64,000 bases of DNA, taken from the NCBI RefSeq assembly GCF_910592395.1, contig NC_088308.1:15141501-15205500 (forward strand), written 5' to 3'. The position numbers and the translations under genes are program-made. A model generated the notes under the pieces. The model was not told the origin of the DNA and did no database searches. It was given only the letters and a program-made list of their open reading frames with translations. This DNA is from Lineus longissimus. Its lineage: Eukaryota > Nemertea > Pilidiophora > Heteronemertea > Lineidae. Below, one piece after another: positions 1-11,370 of the stretch (positions are counted from its first letter, which is position 1; each line of letters opens with the position of its first letter).

Positions 1-1007
1 ACAGTTGGGGAGTCTATACAAGACGCAGTGTCCGTCAGCGTCTGTCATCATCCGTCGTCGTCTCTATCCTGTTTCAAAATCAGTGGCACGTTTCTTAACC
101 GCTGAAGCTATGAATTTGAACTTTGTACACAGGACCCCTGGGTCAGCTGACCTCTGACAATGAATTTCAGTCCAATTTGATTCTTGACTTGGCCACCAGG
201 GGGCAAGAAGCGGAAACCTAAAAAGTGTCATAAATCTCTCTTATGAGTGACTTGTTTTTGATAAAATTTTTATAGTAGGTACTCAGAGCAAGGATACATC
301 ACATATCCTACGGCTTTTTGATTTGACCTAATTTTCAAGGTCACAGGTCAAATGGTGTGAATTGGCTGTTTGAGTGTAAATATGGCACGTTTATTAACTG
401 CTAAAGCTATGAACTTCAAAGTTGGTACACATGACTCCCTATATCGAATAACCTCTGACACTGAATTTCGGTCTGATCTGATACTTGACTTGGCCATCGG
501 GAGGCCACAGAAGTGGAAACCTAAGAAGTGTGTCTTTCCTATGAGTGACTCTTTTTCGATAACATTTTTATGGTAGGTTCTCCTAGCAAGGAAACATCAC
601 ATATCTTACGGGTTTTTAATTTGACCTACTTTTCAAGGTCACAGAGGTCAAATAGCGTAAATTGGTGGTTTGAGTGTAACTCTGGCACGTTTCTTAACTG
701 ATGAAACTATGAACTTGAAATTTGGTACACATGACTTCCTACATCATGTTACCCCAGACACCGAATTTCGATCTGATTCCCGACTTGGTCACCAGGAGGC
801 CAAATCTAAAAAAGGTAAAAAGTGCAATCTCGTTTATGGGCGACTTTTTTCCGATGAAATGATAGGTACTCCAAGCAACGATACATCACATGTCATACCG
901 ACTTTGGTTTGACCTATATACTATACATGTAGCATGTTTCTTAACCAGGATGAATTCCTAACCACAAAATATCCATGCAGTGAGCTCAATGGCCCCTGGC
1001 TGTTTCA
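1..1007 (+). mobile_element. HINE-like repeat, family A copy 1 (5' end cut by window)
   Basis: Non-coding repeat. It opens inside the family A 5' region (GGGGAGTCTATAC, then a degenerate CGTC-rich tract). It holds three ~300-bp internal units, each starting near GGCACGTTTCTTAACC (about 85, 383 and 683). It ends with TGAGCTCAATGGCCCCTGG and TTTCATT, the family 3' end. The short ORFs in it are not conserved between copies and are not genes. Classification as Helentron-derived is inferred from the better preserved copies. Confidence 0.7.
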
Positions 1008-1010
1008 TTT

Positions 1011-1580
1011 TTTGTAAGATGAGACATTTCACTGCAAAAAACTGCTCATATATTCATATTGTCACAGACCTAATAATCAGTCTGTCAAAGTTCTAACAAA
1101 ATTGGCCCAAACATAAAGCATCCTAAGAACAAAATAACTTTTATAATCTTTGTAAAATTTCTCTTCATCAAAGTCACTATTTTAAAAAATCGACCATTAT
1201 TCCGGTCAGAGTAGTCCTAGCTACACTAAACAATTAGAAATTAATCTCTACGTGGGGTGACACTGAATCCATTGTTCAGAATAAGGCTTTGCTTACACTA
1301 TACTATGTATTTTGTACATTTATGCAAAGAGAGTGCTTACAAATACTTTTTTTGTAAGATGAGACATTTCGCTGCAAAAACTGCTCATTATATTCATGTA
1401 GTCACGGACCTAATAATCAGTTCGTCAAAGTTCTTACCCAGTTGGCCCAAATATGAAGCGTGCTAAGAACAAAATAACTTTTACAATCTTTGTAAACGTT
1501 TTGTTCACCAAAGTCACTATTTTCAAAAATCAACCATGCTTCCAGTCAGAGTAGTCCTAGCTTTACTAAACAATGATATA
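1011..1580 (+). repeat. Tandem repeat, 340-bp period (about 1.7 units)
   Basis: The segment starting TTTGTAAGATGAGACATTTC at 1011 recurs at 1351, an exact offset of 340 bases, with about 230 bases of clear similarity. The unit tail around 1236 (AATTAATCTCTAC) reappears at about 2257. A third partial unit therefore lies beyond the piggyBac-type insertion at 1589-2234, which split the array. No coding potential seen. Confidence 0.7.
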
Positions 1581-1588
1581 TATATTAA

Positions 1589-2234
1589 CCCATATGGGGG
1601 CACCTACGGAGTATGCCGTAGCCTTTTAAAAAGCTGAAAACGGGCACCTACGACTAATTCTGTGTTATTTGAATCACCCGCTACACTAGGGAATCCCCAT
1701 AACTTCATCAGTTATCACCGTGCAGCCGTAAAGAATGACCAATACACATGTTTTCTAGCCTTTGTGTGTTTGATTTCGTCTTTTCGATATATTTTTGGGG
1801 AGTTTTGTGGGGTTTCTGAAGGAGGGACCAGACCAGCTATGGAGGTTGCTACGGAAACAGGAATTATAAAATCCAGTATAGGGAATAGGGGTAGTCTATG
1901 ACTTTATTTGATAGTATATCATCTCTAGTTTCAATCCAGAGTACGACAGTGCGTATTGGTCAATGTTTGTGATCGTGAGGGGGATTTGGCTGGCCGACCC
2001 CCTGGGCCCTTTTTGGTGAATAAGTCCCTTTTTAGTGGTTAAACTCTGTTTCTTTATCAGTATCGAATCAGGAATAATTAGATAACATTATGAGCTTTCG
2101 GAAAATGTATACTTTATTGGGTCTACCTTGTTTTATTGTTTTGTTATTATTCTTTTTCTGAATTGGTTGCCACTACCTGAAATGCCTTGCCCTGTTCAGG
2201 GTTAAGAAATATTAAGTGCTTGCCTCCATATGGG
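1589..2234. mobile_element. Non-autonomous piggyBac-type element (MITE)
   Basis: 646-bp element flanked on both sides by TTAA (1585-1588 and 2235-2238), the piggyBac target duplication. The ends are 14-bp inverted repeats, CCCATATGGGGGCA against CCCATATGGAGGCA on the opposite strand, with one mismatch. It has no transposase and sits inside the 340-bp tandem array. A TTAA duplication with CCC-starting termini is characteristic of piggyBac. What mobilised it is unknown. Confidence 0.75.
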
Positions 2235-2609
2235 TTAATCAGAGTACATATACTGGTAATTAATCTCTACCTGGGGTGACACAGACGACTGCATTGTTTA
2301 GAATTGGGCTTGTTTATTCACCTCTTGTTAAGTGATAATCACACAAAACAGCAGTGACCCATATCCTCAACCCAAAGGAGGTGTTAAACCCTGTTGCCAT
2401 CTGTTGGATTAGTAATAGGGAGGCGGTTGATCTATGGAACAGCCTCCTTGCTATTGTTTGGGGTTGAGGACTCAGGCTCATTTTCAGTCGGGAACAATGG
2501 ATGATCTAGCGGGAAGATAGAATAAAATCCTAATCGGGATCAAGGGCTGTAGAAACGTAATGACGTTTGTAAACGCGTCTTCGGATCATCAGTACAATCT
2601 CTCACATCA

Positions 2610-3424
2610 ATGTGTGTACGTTTTACACCGTTGTGTACGTTTTACAAGACGGAGGTGGCACTCTTTGCATCCACTCATCATTCCAAGACCCTGGATAACG
2701 TGTCGGTGAATGTTGGTGACTCTGTCATTGACTCTGTGGCATGCATAAGAAATTTGGGGGTGATGTTTGACAAGAAAATGAACATGGAAGCACAGGTGAA
2801 TGCTGTCTGTAGGTCGGCCTATGCCCAACTAAGGAATATTGGACTGATCCGTCAGTATCTCAACTCTTCTGCAACCCGTTCACTAGTGTGCGGCCTAGTC
2901 ACATCAAGGCTGGATTACTGCAATTTACTGCTCTATGGCATTTCAAAAGACCTTATGAACAAGTTGCAGAGGGTGCAGAACGTGGCGGCCCGCATCATCA
3001 CGCGCACAAAGCGTCGAGACCACATCTCCCCTGTACTACGTGAGCTCCACTGGTTGCCGGTTGAGCAGAGGGTGAACTATAAAATCCTCATGCACGTTTT
3101 CAAAAGTGTGCATGGAATAGCGCCTGGCTACTTGTCAAGCCTGGTCAATATCTATAGGCCAGGAAGACACCTTCGGTCGGCTGATGACAATAGACTAGTA
3201 CTTCCAAGGGCCCGGAGCAAATATGGGGAGCGCTGCTTCTCATTCTCCGCAGCTGTTTTGTGGAATGGGCTCCCTTTTGAGGTCCAGCAGGCAAAGAGCC
3301 TTGCATCATTTCAAACGATGCTCAAGACCCATCTTTTTTCGATTGTAATTTCGTTATAAATATTGTAAAAGCGCCTTTGAACGGATTTAATCTGAAAAGG
3401 GCGCTTAAATTTAAATATGGTATA
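2610..3424 (+). pseudogene. 5'-truncated CR1/L2-like non-LTR retrotransposon, RT C-terminus and 3' tail
   Basis: The 249-codon ORF (2610-3359) matches the segment after the reverse transcriptase palm in Jockey/CR1/L2-group elements. Visible motifs are LGVMFDKKM near residue 49, SRLDYCNLLLYG near 103, LQRVQNVAARIITRTKRRD near 119, LHWLPVEQRVNYKIL near 145, and VLWNGLPFEVQ near the end. The RT catalytic core is absent, so this is a dead 5' truncation, normal for this class. After the stop come about 60 bases and a short (CATA)n tail at about 3421-3443, fitting the microsatellite tails of CR1/L2 elements. The first ~20 codons include a local GTGTACGTTTTACA duplication and are probably not element sequence. 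The clade within the group is not settled. Confidence 0.8.
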
Positions 3425-3884
3425 TACATACATACATACATACCGTTCTATGGGTGCATTATATCACCTTCATCAACCTTACTCAGCTCTCTCCTTGGTA
3501 AAACCGCAGAAAGGGCGCAGATTCGCTGAGACAGCGCAGAATAAAATGATTCACGCACTATCATGTGCTTCCATTTTGGGTTACTCAAAATAACTCTGTA
3601 TAGGTGGCAGCATATACCAATACTGTAAATTCTCAGGTGCCGCTTCGTCACATCACATAAAATGGTTACAGAACATTCGCATCAACACTAGACATTGTGA
3701 GATTTTAGAATCAATGTCAGACCATGTACAATTCATTAGCTCATTTAGACATGTAGGCCTCCTCCACAAAAGTTCAAAACAAAACGGCTAGGCTATGCGT
3801 TAATTAAAAGGGGAGCTAAAAGCTTAGGCTAGCTGCTCCCAATGATCTGGTCATATCAACCCATCATTTTAGGATTACCTTTTT
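3425..3884. other. Intergenic, nothing recognised
   Basis: No coding, repeat or RNA signal could be supported between the non-LTR tail and the next family A element. Confidence 0.5.
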
Positions 3885-5548
3885 GGCTCACCGTAGGGGA
3901 GTCTATACGATACCGCAGTGTCCGTTGTCCGTCGTCGTCCATGGTCGTCGTCGTCGTCGTCGTCGTCCGTCGTATCCTAGTTCAAAAACAGTGGCACGTT
4001 TTTTAACCGCTAGGCCTATGAACTTAAAACTTTGTACACATGACCCCCTAGGTCAGACGACCCGTGACACTAAATTTTTGTTCGATCTGATTCTCTACTT
4101 GGCCACCAGGGGGCCAAATGTGGATATCTAAAAAGTGTGATATCTCGCTTATTAGTGACTTGTTTTCGATAAAACTTTTGTGGTAGGTACTCATAGCAAG
4201 GATACATCATATATCTTACGGGTTTTTAATTTGATCTACTTTTCAAGGTCGCAGAGGTCAAATGGCGTGAATTGGCCATTTGAGTGTAACTATGGCACGT
4301 TTCTCAACCACCAAAGCTATGAGCTTGAAACTTGGTACATATAACCCCCTATATCAGATAACCTCTGGTGCTGAATTTCAGCCTGATCTGATTCTTGACT
4401 TTGCCACCAGGGGGCCAAAACAGAAAAAGTAAGAAGTGCAATAGCCTGCTTATTAGCAAATTGTTTTTGATGGAATTTTTATGGCAGGGACCCCTAGCAA
4501 GGTTACCTCAGATGTTGCACGATTTTTCGGATTTGACCTACTTTTTAAGGTCGCAGAGGTCAAATGGCGTAAATTTGCCGTTTGAGTGTAACTATGGCAC
4601 GTTTCTCAACCGCAACAGTTATGAACTTGAAATTTTGAACAAATGACCCCCTAGGTCAGTTGACCTTTTACACTGAATTTTGGTTCGGTCTGATTATTGA
4701 CTTGGCCACCAGGGGGCCCAAACTCAAAACTCAAAAAGTGTGATTTTTCGCTTATTACTGATTTGTTTTTGATAAAAGTTTCATGGTAGGTACTCCCAGC
4801 AAGGTTACATCACATATCTTACGGGTTTTTGATTTGACCCACCTTTCAAGTTCACAGAGGTCAAAGTTGAAAACTTTACCGTTCTTGGTACGTTTTGTCG
4901 TTGTTCAATGTAAAGAGTTTTAATTTTGTGTAATGATGCATCTAAGAAGCCACTATTTGTATGCCAAGTTTCAGCCAGATCGGAATTCAAATATGGCCGA
5001 AATTGCATGTTTTGTGGGTTTTTCCTCGTATTGTGGCAATCCAAAGGTCGTGAGTTCAAACCCCGGTCAAGGACAGCCAAAAATATTTTTATTTTTCATC
5101 TTTTCCTTTTTTCTTTTCTGAGTTCTATCTTACATTTTCTTCATTTTTTGATTTATTTGGTGCCATAGATTTAATTAGGCGGCCATCTTGGAAATCTTTT
5201 TTTGCCGATTGCTGTAGTTTAACGAGTGATGAAATTGTTATGGTCAGGTGGATGTGTCTACATCACATATCACCCTGGTTTGTTATTTGACCTACCTGTC
5301 AGGGTCACTGAGGTCAAAGTTAAAAATATATTCACCATTGTCATGGAGTGGCACGTTTCTTCACTATCATTTTCACCTAGACTCTACAAGCTTGGAACCA
5401 TAAGTCTCGGATTCACCACTTGGCCAGGGCCGGCTCTGAACTGGTCACAGATGCATGTATAAATTATGAGAGGCCTACATACTGTAGCACTTTCTGTACT
5501 GTCTACTAAAAATACTTACGGTGAGCACAATGGCCCCTGGCCGTTTCA
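3885..5548 (+). mobile_element. HINE-like repeat, family A copy 2
   Basis: Complete copy. The 5' end is GGCTCACCGTAGGGGAGTC after a run of T; a (TCG)n tract lies at about 3930-3970. Internal ~300-bp units start near 3993, 4292 and 4593, each with a GGCCACCAGGGGGCC-like motif. The 3' end is TACGGTGAGCACAATGGCCC, then CCTGGCCGTTTCA. GCTCACCGTA near the 5' end and TACGGTGAGC near the 3' end are exact reverse complements, a subterminal inverted repeat. AATGGCC and GGCCGTT can form a small 3' hairpin. Nearly identical to the copy at 22025-23731. No protein is encoded. Confidence 0.8.
5046..5066 (+). other. tRNA B-box-like segment inside family A
   Basis: GGTCGTGAGTTCAAACCCCGG resembles a tRNA T-arm (RNA polymerase III B box). 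The same segment is at 23228-23248 in the sister copy. No convincing A box or cloverleaf was found, so it is not called a tRNA. It may be a relic of a tRNA-derived SINE captured by the repeat. Confidence 0.35.
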
Positions 5549-5549
5549 T

Positions 5550-6543
5550 TATTGAGACGCACTGTAGTGTATGCTAATCCACACCAGTGTACATCGATTT
5601 TGCCGATTGTACAGTCCTCATACGACGGAAAAAAATTGTCCTAATGTTTTTAAAAGCTTTGCTTATCATGTCACAACGCTTCCTTACATCAGCATCATTT
5701 CATCAACCTCAAATGATAAAGTTTTTGAACACTAATCTCAACTTCACCGCACACAGGGCTGCGTACCTGTACGGAATGGCCGTATTTTGGTACGACTGAA
5801 TTCCCGACTTTACGGAATACGGTTTTTACCGTTATGGTACAGCCTTTACAGTGCTGAAAATACGTTTTTTTTTAACTTAAAAATACGTTGTAAAATGTTT
5901 GTATACGGTTTAATTCTTGAAATAAACATTCAAATTTCTAGTTTCATTTAGTTTCTTAGCCTTTAAACCCGATATTAGAAGTTCCCACGCCCGTTGCCAA
6001 GGAGAGTTTTTCTTTATTCAGTACGCAATATACTGATTAGTCTCGCGCACCGCGACACCGATCGTAGAACTTTATCACCCTATTTTGAGGATCTGGAAAC
6101 TTGTATCACATGTGTACAGCTGCTGTGCGAGACTACCCTGCATAGAATAATGGCGGCGGCCAACAGCTTTGAAATTTACACTATGTCATGATACTACGGG
6201 AACTTATGGCAAAATACATGAAAATTTCAGCAATATTACAGGAAAAATTATTAGAGGGTAAGCAGCCCTGCGCACACACATTTTTAACATCAATCACCTT
6301 CAACATCACACGCACAATCACTACTAACCCTTCATAAAATTATCCACTTCAATGGGTCAGGTCAAGTCTTGGGGTTGGGAAAGTGTAGAGTGTTGGTGTT
6401 ACACTGTGCCCATGGTAATGCCTACACTACACCAACACTTGTCCACCCTGCTTGTTGTTGGGTTACATCGGTGTAACACTGGTGTTTGAGGAGGGAATCC
6501 CCAGGATTTCAACACCGTCGTCGGAAAAGTGTTAACACTTTTT
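5550..6543. other. Intergenic; one arm of a diverged inverted repeat at its right end
   Basis: No gene recognised. Positions about 6353-6397 (GGGTCAGGTCAAGTCTTGGG onward) are the inverted counterpart of about 16157-16202. The GTGTAACACTGGTGT-rich stretch that follows also matches 15890-16020 in reverse. The pair probably marks two copies of one unclassified repeat in opposite orientation. Confidence 0.5.
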
Positions 6544-8685
6544 GGCTCACTGTCTAGGTGAGTCTATACAGTACCCAAGTGTCTGTCGTCCGTCGTCGTA
6601 TCCTATTTAAAAAACAGTGGCACAATTCTTAACCGCTAGGGCTATGAACTTGAAACTTTGTACACAGGACTCTTCAGGTCAAGCGATCTCTGCCATTGAA
6701 TTTCAGTCCAATCTGATTCTTAACTTGGCCACCAGGGGGCCAGAAGTGAACACCTAAAAAGTGTGATATCTCTCTTATGAGTGACTTGTTTTCGCTAAAA
6801 AAATTGATGATAGGTTCTCCTCGCAAGGATATATCTCAAATTATACAGATTTTTAATTTGTCCAAAATTTCAAGGTCACATAGGTCAAATGGCGTAAATT
6901 GGCCATTTCAGTGTAACTATGGCACATTTCTTAACCAATAAAGCTATGATCTTGAAATTTGGTACACATGACTCCCTACGTCATTTAACCTCGGACACCG
7001 AATTTCGATCCGATCTGATTCTTGTCTTGGCCACGAGGAGGCCAGAACTAAAAAAGGGAAAAGTGCAATATCTCGCTTATTGGCTCACCGTCAGGGGAGT
7101 CTATACAATAGCCCTGTGTCCGTCGTCGTCCGTCGTCCGTCGTCCGTATCCTGTGTGGCACGTTTCCTAACCGCTTGTGCTATGAACTTGAAACTTTGTA
7201 CACATTATGACCTAGGTCACATGACCTTTTGCAGCGAATTTTAGTCCGGTCTGATTCTTCACCTGGCCACCAGGGGGCTAAAACCTAAAACTTAAAAAGT
7301 GCGATAAATCGTTTATTACTGATTTGTTTTTGCTCAAATTTTTATGGTGGGTGCCCCTTGCAAGGATACATCACATATCTTACGGACTTGTCAAGGTTAC
7401 AGAGGTCAAACTCTAAAATTTCACCGATAGTGGCACATTTTGTCTTTATTCATCCTGTAGTCTTTAAATTTGGTATGTAGACACCTGTTACATAGCTCCA
7501 CATGTTGACAAAAATCAGGTCAATGTGGCGTACTTTTCAAGGTCACAGAGGTCAAATGGTGTGAATTGGCCGTTCGTGTGTAAATATGGCATGTTTCTTA
7601 ACCACTAAAGCTATGAATTTTAAACTTGGTACACATGACCCCCTAGGTCAGATGACCTGTGACACTGATTTTCGGTCCGGTCTGATTCTTAACTTGGCCA
7701 CAAGGGGGCCAAAACCAAAAATTTGAATAGTGCCATATCTCGCTTATTACTGATCAGTTTTTGTTAAAAAATTTATGGTAGATACTCTTAGCAAGGATAC
7801 ATCACATATGACACGGGTTTTTGATTTGACCTACTTGTCAAGGTCACAGAGGTCAAATGGCGTAACTGTGGAATGTTTGTTAACCCCTTAGGCTATGAAC
7901 TTGAGACTTTGTACAAAGGACCTCCTAGGTCAGCCTACCTCTGACCCTGAATTTCAGTCCGTTCTGATTCTCGACTTGGCCACTAGAGGGCCAAAAGTGA
8001 AAACCTAGAAAGTGTGATATCTCGCTTATTAGTGATTCGTTTTCAATAACATTTTTATGGTAGGTTTTCCTAGCAAGGATACATCACATATCATATGAGT
8101 TTTTGATCTGACCTGCTTTTCAAGGTCACAGAGGTCAAATGGCGTAAATCGGTCGTTTGATTGTAACTATGGCACGTTTCTTAACCACTAAAGCTATGAA
8201 CTTGAAATTTGGTACACATGACTCCCTACGTCATGTAACCTCTCACACATAATTTCAGTCTGATCTGGTACTTAACTTGGCCACCAGGAGGCCAAAACTA
8301 AAATAGGTAAAAAGTGCAATATCTCGTTTATTAGTGACTTGTTTTTGATGATATTTTTATGGTACTTACTCCAAGCAACGATACATCACATGTCATTCCG
8401 ACTTTGGTTTGACCTATATACTATACATGCACAATGTTTCTTAACCTGGATGAATTCCAAAGCACCAAATATCTATACGGTGAGCACAATGGCCCCTGGC
8501 TGTTTCATTAGTGACTTGTTTTTGATGCTATTTGTGTGGTAGTTACTCCAAGCAACCATACATATCATGTCCTACCGACTTTGGTTTGACCTATATACTA
8601 TACAAGTAGCATGTTTCTTAACCAGGATGAATTCCTAACCACATAATATATATACAGTGAGCACAATGGCCCTTGCCCATTTTGT
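6544..8685 (+). mobile_element. HINE-like repeat, family A copy 3 (outer element)
   Basis: The 5' end GGCTCACTGTCTAGGTGAGTC keeps a hairpin (CTCAC...GTGAG) that other family A copies have largely lost. The body breaks at 7080, after TCTCGCTTAT, and resumes at 8508-8509 with TAGTGACTTG; rejoined, these give the uninterrupted motif seen at 7994 and 22326. The 3' end is CAGTGAGCACAATGGCCC near 8655, followed by a degenerate TTTTGTT. The interruption is the inner copy. Confidence 0.75.
7082..8507 (+). mobile_element. HINE-like repeat, family A copy 4 nested in copy 3
   Basis: Complete element from GGCTCACCGTCAGGGG to GCTGTTTCA, inserted exactly into a body unit of the outer copy. Because the empty site is known from sister copies, the borders are fixed. 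At most a TT dinucleotide is shared by the flanks, and no longer target duplication exists. That fits Helentron/HINE insertion at a T-T site and argues against TIR transposons with target duplications of 3 bp or more. Confidence 0.75.
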
Positions 8686-10328
8686 TACACCAACCCCAGC
8701 CCACCACAAGAAACAAGGCAAATGCATGGTAGAAATGTACAGGTGTCGGCCATTTCCACAGGCCCCAAACTCAACGAGGCGGTCGTAATATATTTTACGT
8801 AGGCAGACAACGAAGTTATCTGCTGTGCACTGCAGGTGAGCTTGCGCACCGGAGCGGGGGGTCTGGGGCCCCTCTGTACCATAGCTACATGAAAAAACAC
8901 TACTAAATTACCAGAAGAAACACAAACCCTGAAGCTGTTTTACACAAATACACAAACACACTTTATTTACATAAGCAACTTAGGTAATGGTCTATATGGT
9001 GGCAATGTAGAGCTCTCTGCTATGAATGACACTTGCACAAACACATCAGTCAGTCAATCTGGTTGAGAAACACATATCCAAAGAAGCTCCAACTCGTTGA
9101 AACACAGTTATGTACTCGTAGAACGTAGAAACACAGTCATGTACATGTCGATGACGTCACAGAAAAAGTGCAAGCCCGGTACCGGAAGTGAGTGACAAAA
9201 GACAAGTCACGATTGCGCAAACAGGAAGTACAGATATCCGACGTATATCCACGTAAAACGTTGCGTATAAAGGTTACATGTAAAGGTGCTCCTTGCGGCC
9301 GCCACAGACACTTGTTACGAACGATGTAAGCAGTGCTACGAAATTTAGCAAAAATGTATTGTCTATGCACACACGTGCTTGGCTCTATGCATAGTTACGA
9401 ATTAAAGAATTGTCAAAGCTCGAGACACACAGTAAATCTTTCTTTCCATCAGTCGTGGAAAGAACGTAATAGAAATACTCAAAGTTCGGATCCTTGAACA
9501 CGAATAAAAAACACAGGAGCAAACGTCCTCCCGGTCTTCTCACACCACAGCTGTGTATACGAATGGGGCGAGTATAAGAAAACTGATAGAAAATGAACCT
9601 ATGCACTTACGTAAGAAGGTAAGTGCATAGGCCTAAAATAAACTTTGTTTGTAAACAAGTCTCTTGATGGCGTCCACCACAAGCCAGCACCATACATGTT
9701 GTAACAAAATAATTAACTCAGGTCCTATTTGACCAACAACCGAACACCCTCCCCAGTAAAATTTGAAAACCAAGAATGACGATTTCCCAGCATCTGGAGC
9801 GCTGCTATCATGTCGATTTGTCTGCAGATATTGCAGTTTGAACGCGCAAAATGTTTATAAATTGCCGCCGTGGTAGTTAGTCAGAGAATGGGACCCTGTT
9901 CTGAAAGCCCTGAGTGAGTAATGAATGAAGAAAACCTGCCGAAATAACATGCTTGACTTACCACCGAACAATGTACGCCATTAGCGTGCGTGTTCGTACT
10001 GAACTTCCCTGAACCTCCACACCTCCATCACTGAAGAGCGCCAGCACATAAATTTCATACATTAGCATACATTACTCGAAGAGCAGCACCCAGTTTCACG
10101 GGCTTGGGAATGATTGGATATCGCAAAGGCCTGTTACTATGAATTTCATTCACTTGAGAGAGGTGTCGCGGTGAAACACGGGCATCACATCATTTCGCAT
10201 GCACATAGGTTCTTCCTCTTATTATTTACTATTCTACTTCTTTATAGAAGGTTGTGCCGACATTTGTAAGGCGCTATTGAGATTTATTTTCAGTAAATAC
10301 AAAATTGACAGATTGGAATCCGATTTAA
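8686..10328. other. Intergenic, no gene recognised; one perfect hairpin
   Basis: No supported coding region on either strand. A perfect 13-bp hairpin, CCTATGCACTTAC / GTAAGTGCATAGG with an 8-base spacer, lies at 9598-9631. Its function is unknown. Confidence 0.5.
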
Positions 10329-10865
10329 CCCTTTCGCTGCGGTTGTACGCCGATGGGCGCCCAAAAGTAAAATGTCCCTCGCGCGGCCGTACGCAATCGT
10401 GCGACCTGGTCACTACCATTTTCCTATGCATTCTGAACTAACATGCAGTTTCATAAACATCCGATAGATGGCTCCAGTAGATCGTCAATAGACATGGCTG
10501 CCGATTTCCTGCTAGAAAAAGGGGTCATTCCTCATTAAAAATCGGTGATTTTGAGGCTGCAAAGTTAGTGTCAAGTGTAAAAATGCCTCGACCACATGCT
10601 GAAATTACTTTAGATGCTGTGATTGATGAAATCTATGCTGACAGTGATTCTGAAGGTGAGAACTAATTTTGGCAAAAATATTAACCACATGTTCTGATTC
10701 TCCCAGTCACATGGAAGAAACATTTTAATTACTTCTAAGTCCTAGGATCATTCCATTAAGCTCAATTCCTGCTCTAAAAGTAACATACACAAACTGCAGA
10801 AAGTACTGAAATTAAGCTTAGCATTGTAGGTAAAAAAAATTATTTTGGGCTTCGCAGCGAAAGGG
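10329..10865 (+). mobile_element. Internally deleted piggyBac-like transposon
   Basis: 537 bp bounded by the perfect 13-bp inverted repeat CCCTTTCGCTGCG / CGCAGCGAAAGGG. TTAA precedes it (10325-10328) and ATAA follows (10866-10869), so one target copy has mutated. Subterminal GGGCGCCCAAAA on the left and TTTTGGGC on the right add symmetry. It keeps a plausible first exon but none of the catalytic region. CCC-starting ends and TTAA are piggyBac hallmarks. Confidence 0.75.
10583..10655 (+). pseudogene. Putative first exon of a piggyBac-like transposase
   Basis: ATG at 10583 opens 24 codons, MPRPHAEITLDAVIDEI then an acidic Ser/Asp stretch, ending at a good splice donor (GAAG followed by GTGAGA at 10656). 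Short acidic N-termini are usual in piggyBac transposases. The rest of the gene is deleted. Identification rests on its position inside piggyBac-type termini, not on a catalytic motif. Confidence 0.45.
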
Positions 10866-11051
10866 ATAATAACACACAGATAATATTGGCCTATTTATAC
10901 AATTAAGCAAATGCATGGACTATACTGCATGCCAGAACGCCTATCGCTGACTGAGAGCATGCTGAGACACATATCCCGACTCCGATATCTCGAAGCATGC
11001 TGGCAGTCTTAGGAATATTCTATAGTTGTTGGAAACATGGAACAGTGCAGT

Positions 11052-11066
11052 GTACATGTTCACCTC
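11052..11066 (+). repeat. Target site duplication, left copy
   Basis: GTACATGTTCACCTC is repeated exactly at 15086-15100 in the same orientation and flanks the whole inverted Penelope pair. A 15-bp direct repeat exactly at both outer borders marks the 4-kb structure as one insertion. Confidence 0.8.
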
Positions 11067-11340
11067 TTTTAAAAAACGTAGAAAAAGAGAGAAGAATCAA
11101 AGCACATCTGCTGCAGTCGAGGTAGGACCGTGGACTGACGTAATTTGTCAGAGCAGAATCTGTTCACTGCATGGGTTTGTTGTAGAGCTGGCGTCAGTCT
11201 CTTGCGGACGTGACGTCGTGGTAAGATGCGACATGGTTGTGACGTCTCTAGGATGTGACGTGTCGTCCCGCCATGGTGTGGTTGTGAGGGGTGTTGCACG
11301 CGGTCGCTGGTTGCCAACCTCCACCCAAATGAAAAATACA

Positions 11341-11370
11341 CGGTTTCGGCGTCTTGTTGAGCCTCATCAG
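11341..11370 (-). ncRNA. Hammerhead-ribozyme-like core in Penelope 3' region
   Basis: On the minus strand CTGATGA (11364-11370) is followed by a potential stem II, GGC with GCC around a ten-base loop, then GAAAC. A minimal stem III (AC, loop CGT, GT) and a candidate GTA cleavage triplet come next. Spacing fits the minimal type I hammerheads reported in Penelope-like elements. Caution: the sequence on either side does not form an obvious stem I, so activity is doubtful. Confidence 0.45.

Noticed and set aside
1-912. Regular ~300-bp spacing of short conserved blocks, considered as an array or CRISPR-like structure
   Set aside because: The whole unit is repeated, there are no short repeats with unique spacers, and the context is an animal genome.
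1662-1901. 79-codon frame inside the piggyBac MITE
   Set aside because: No similarity to transposase and no splice context.
5020-5075. tRNA gene
   Set aside because: Only a T-arm-like segment; no cloverleaf, A box or acceptor pairing.
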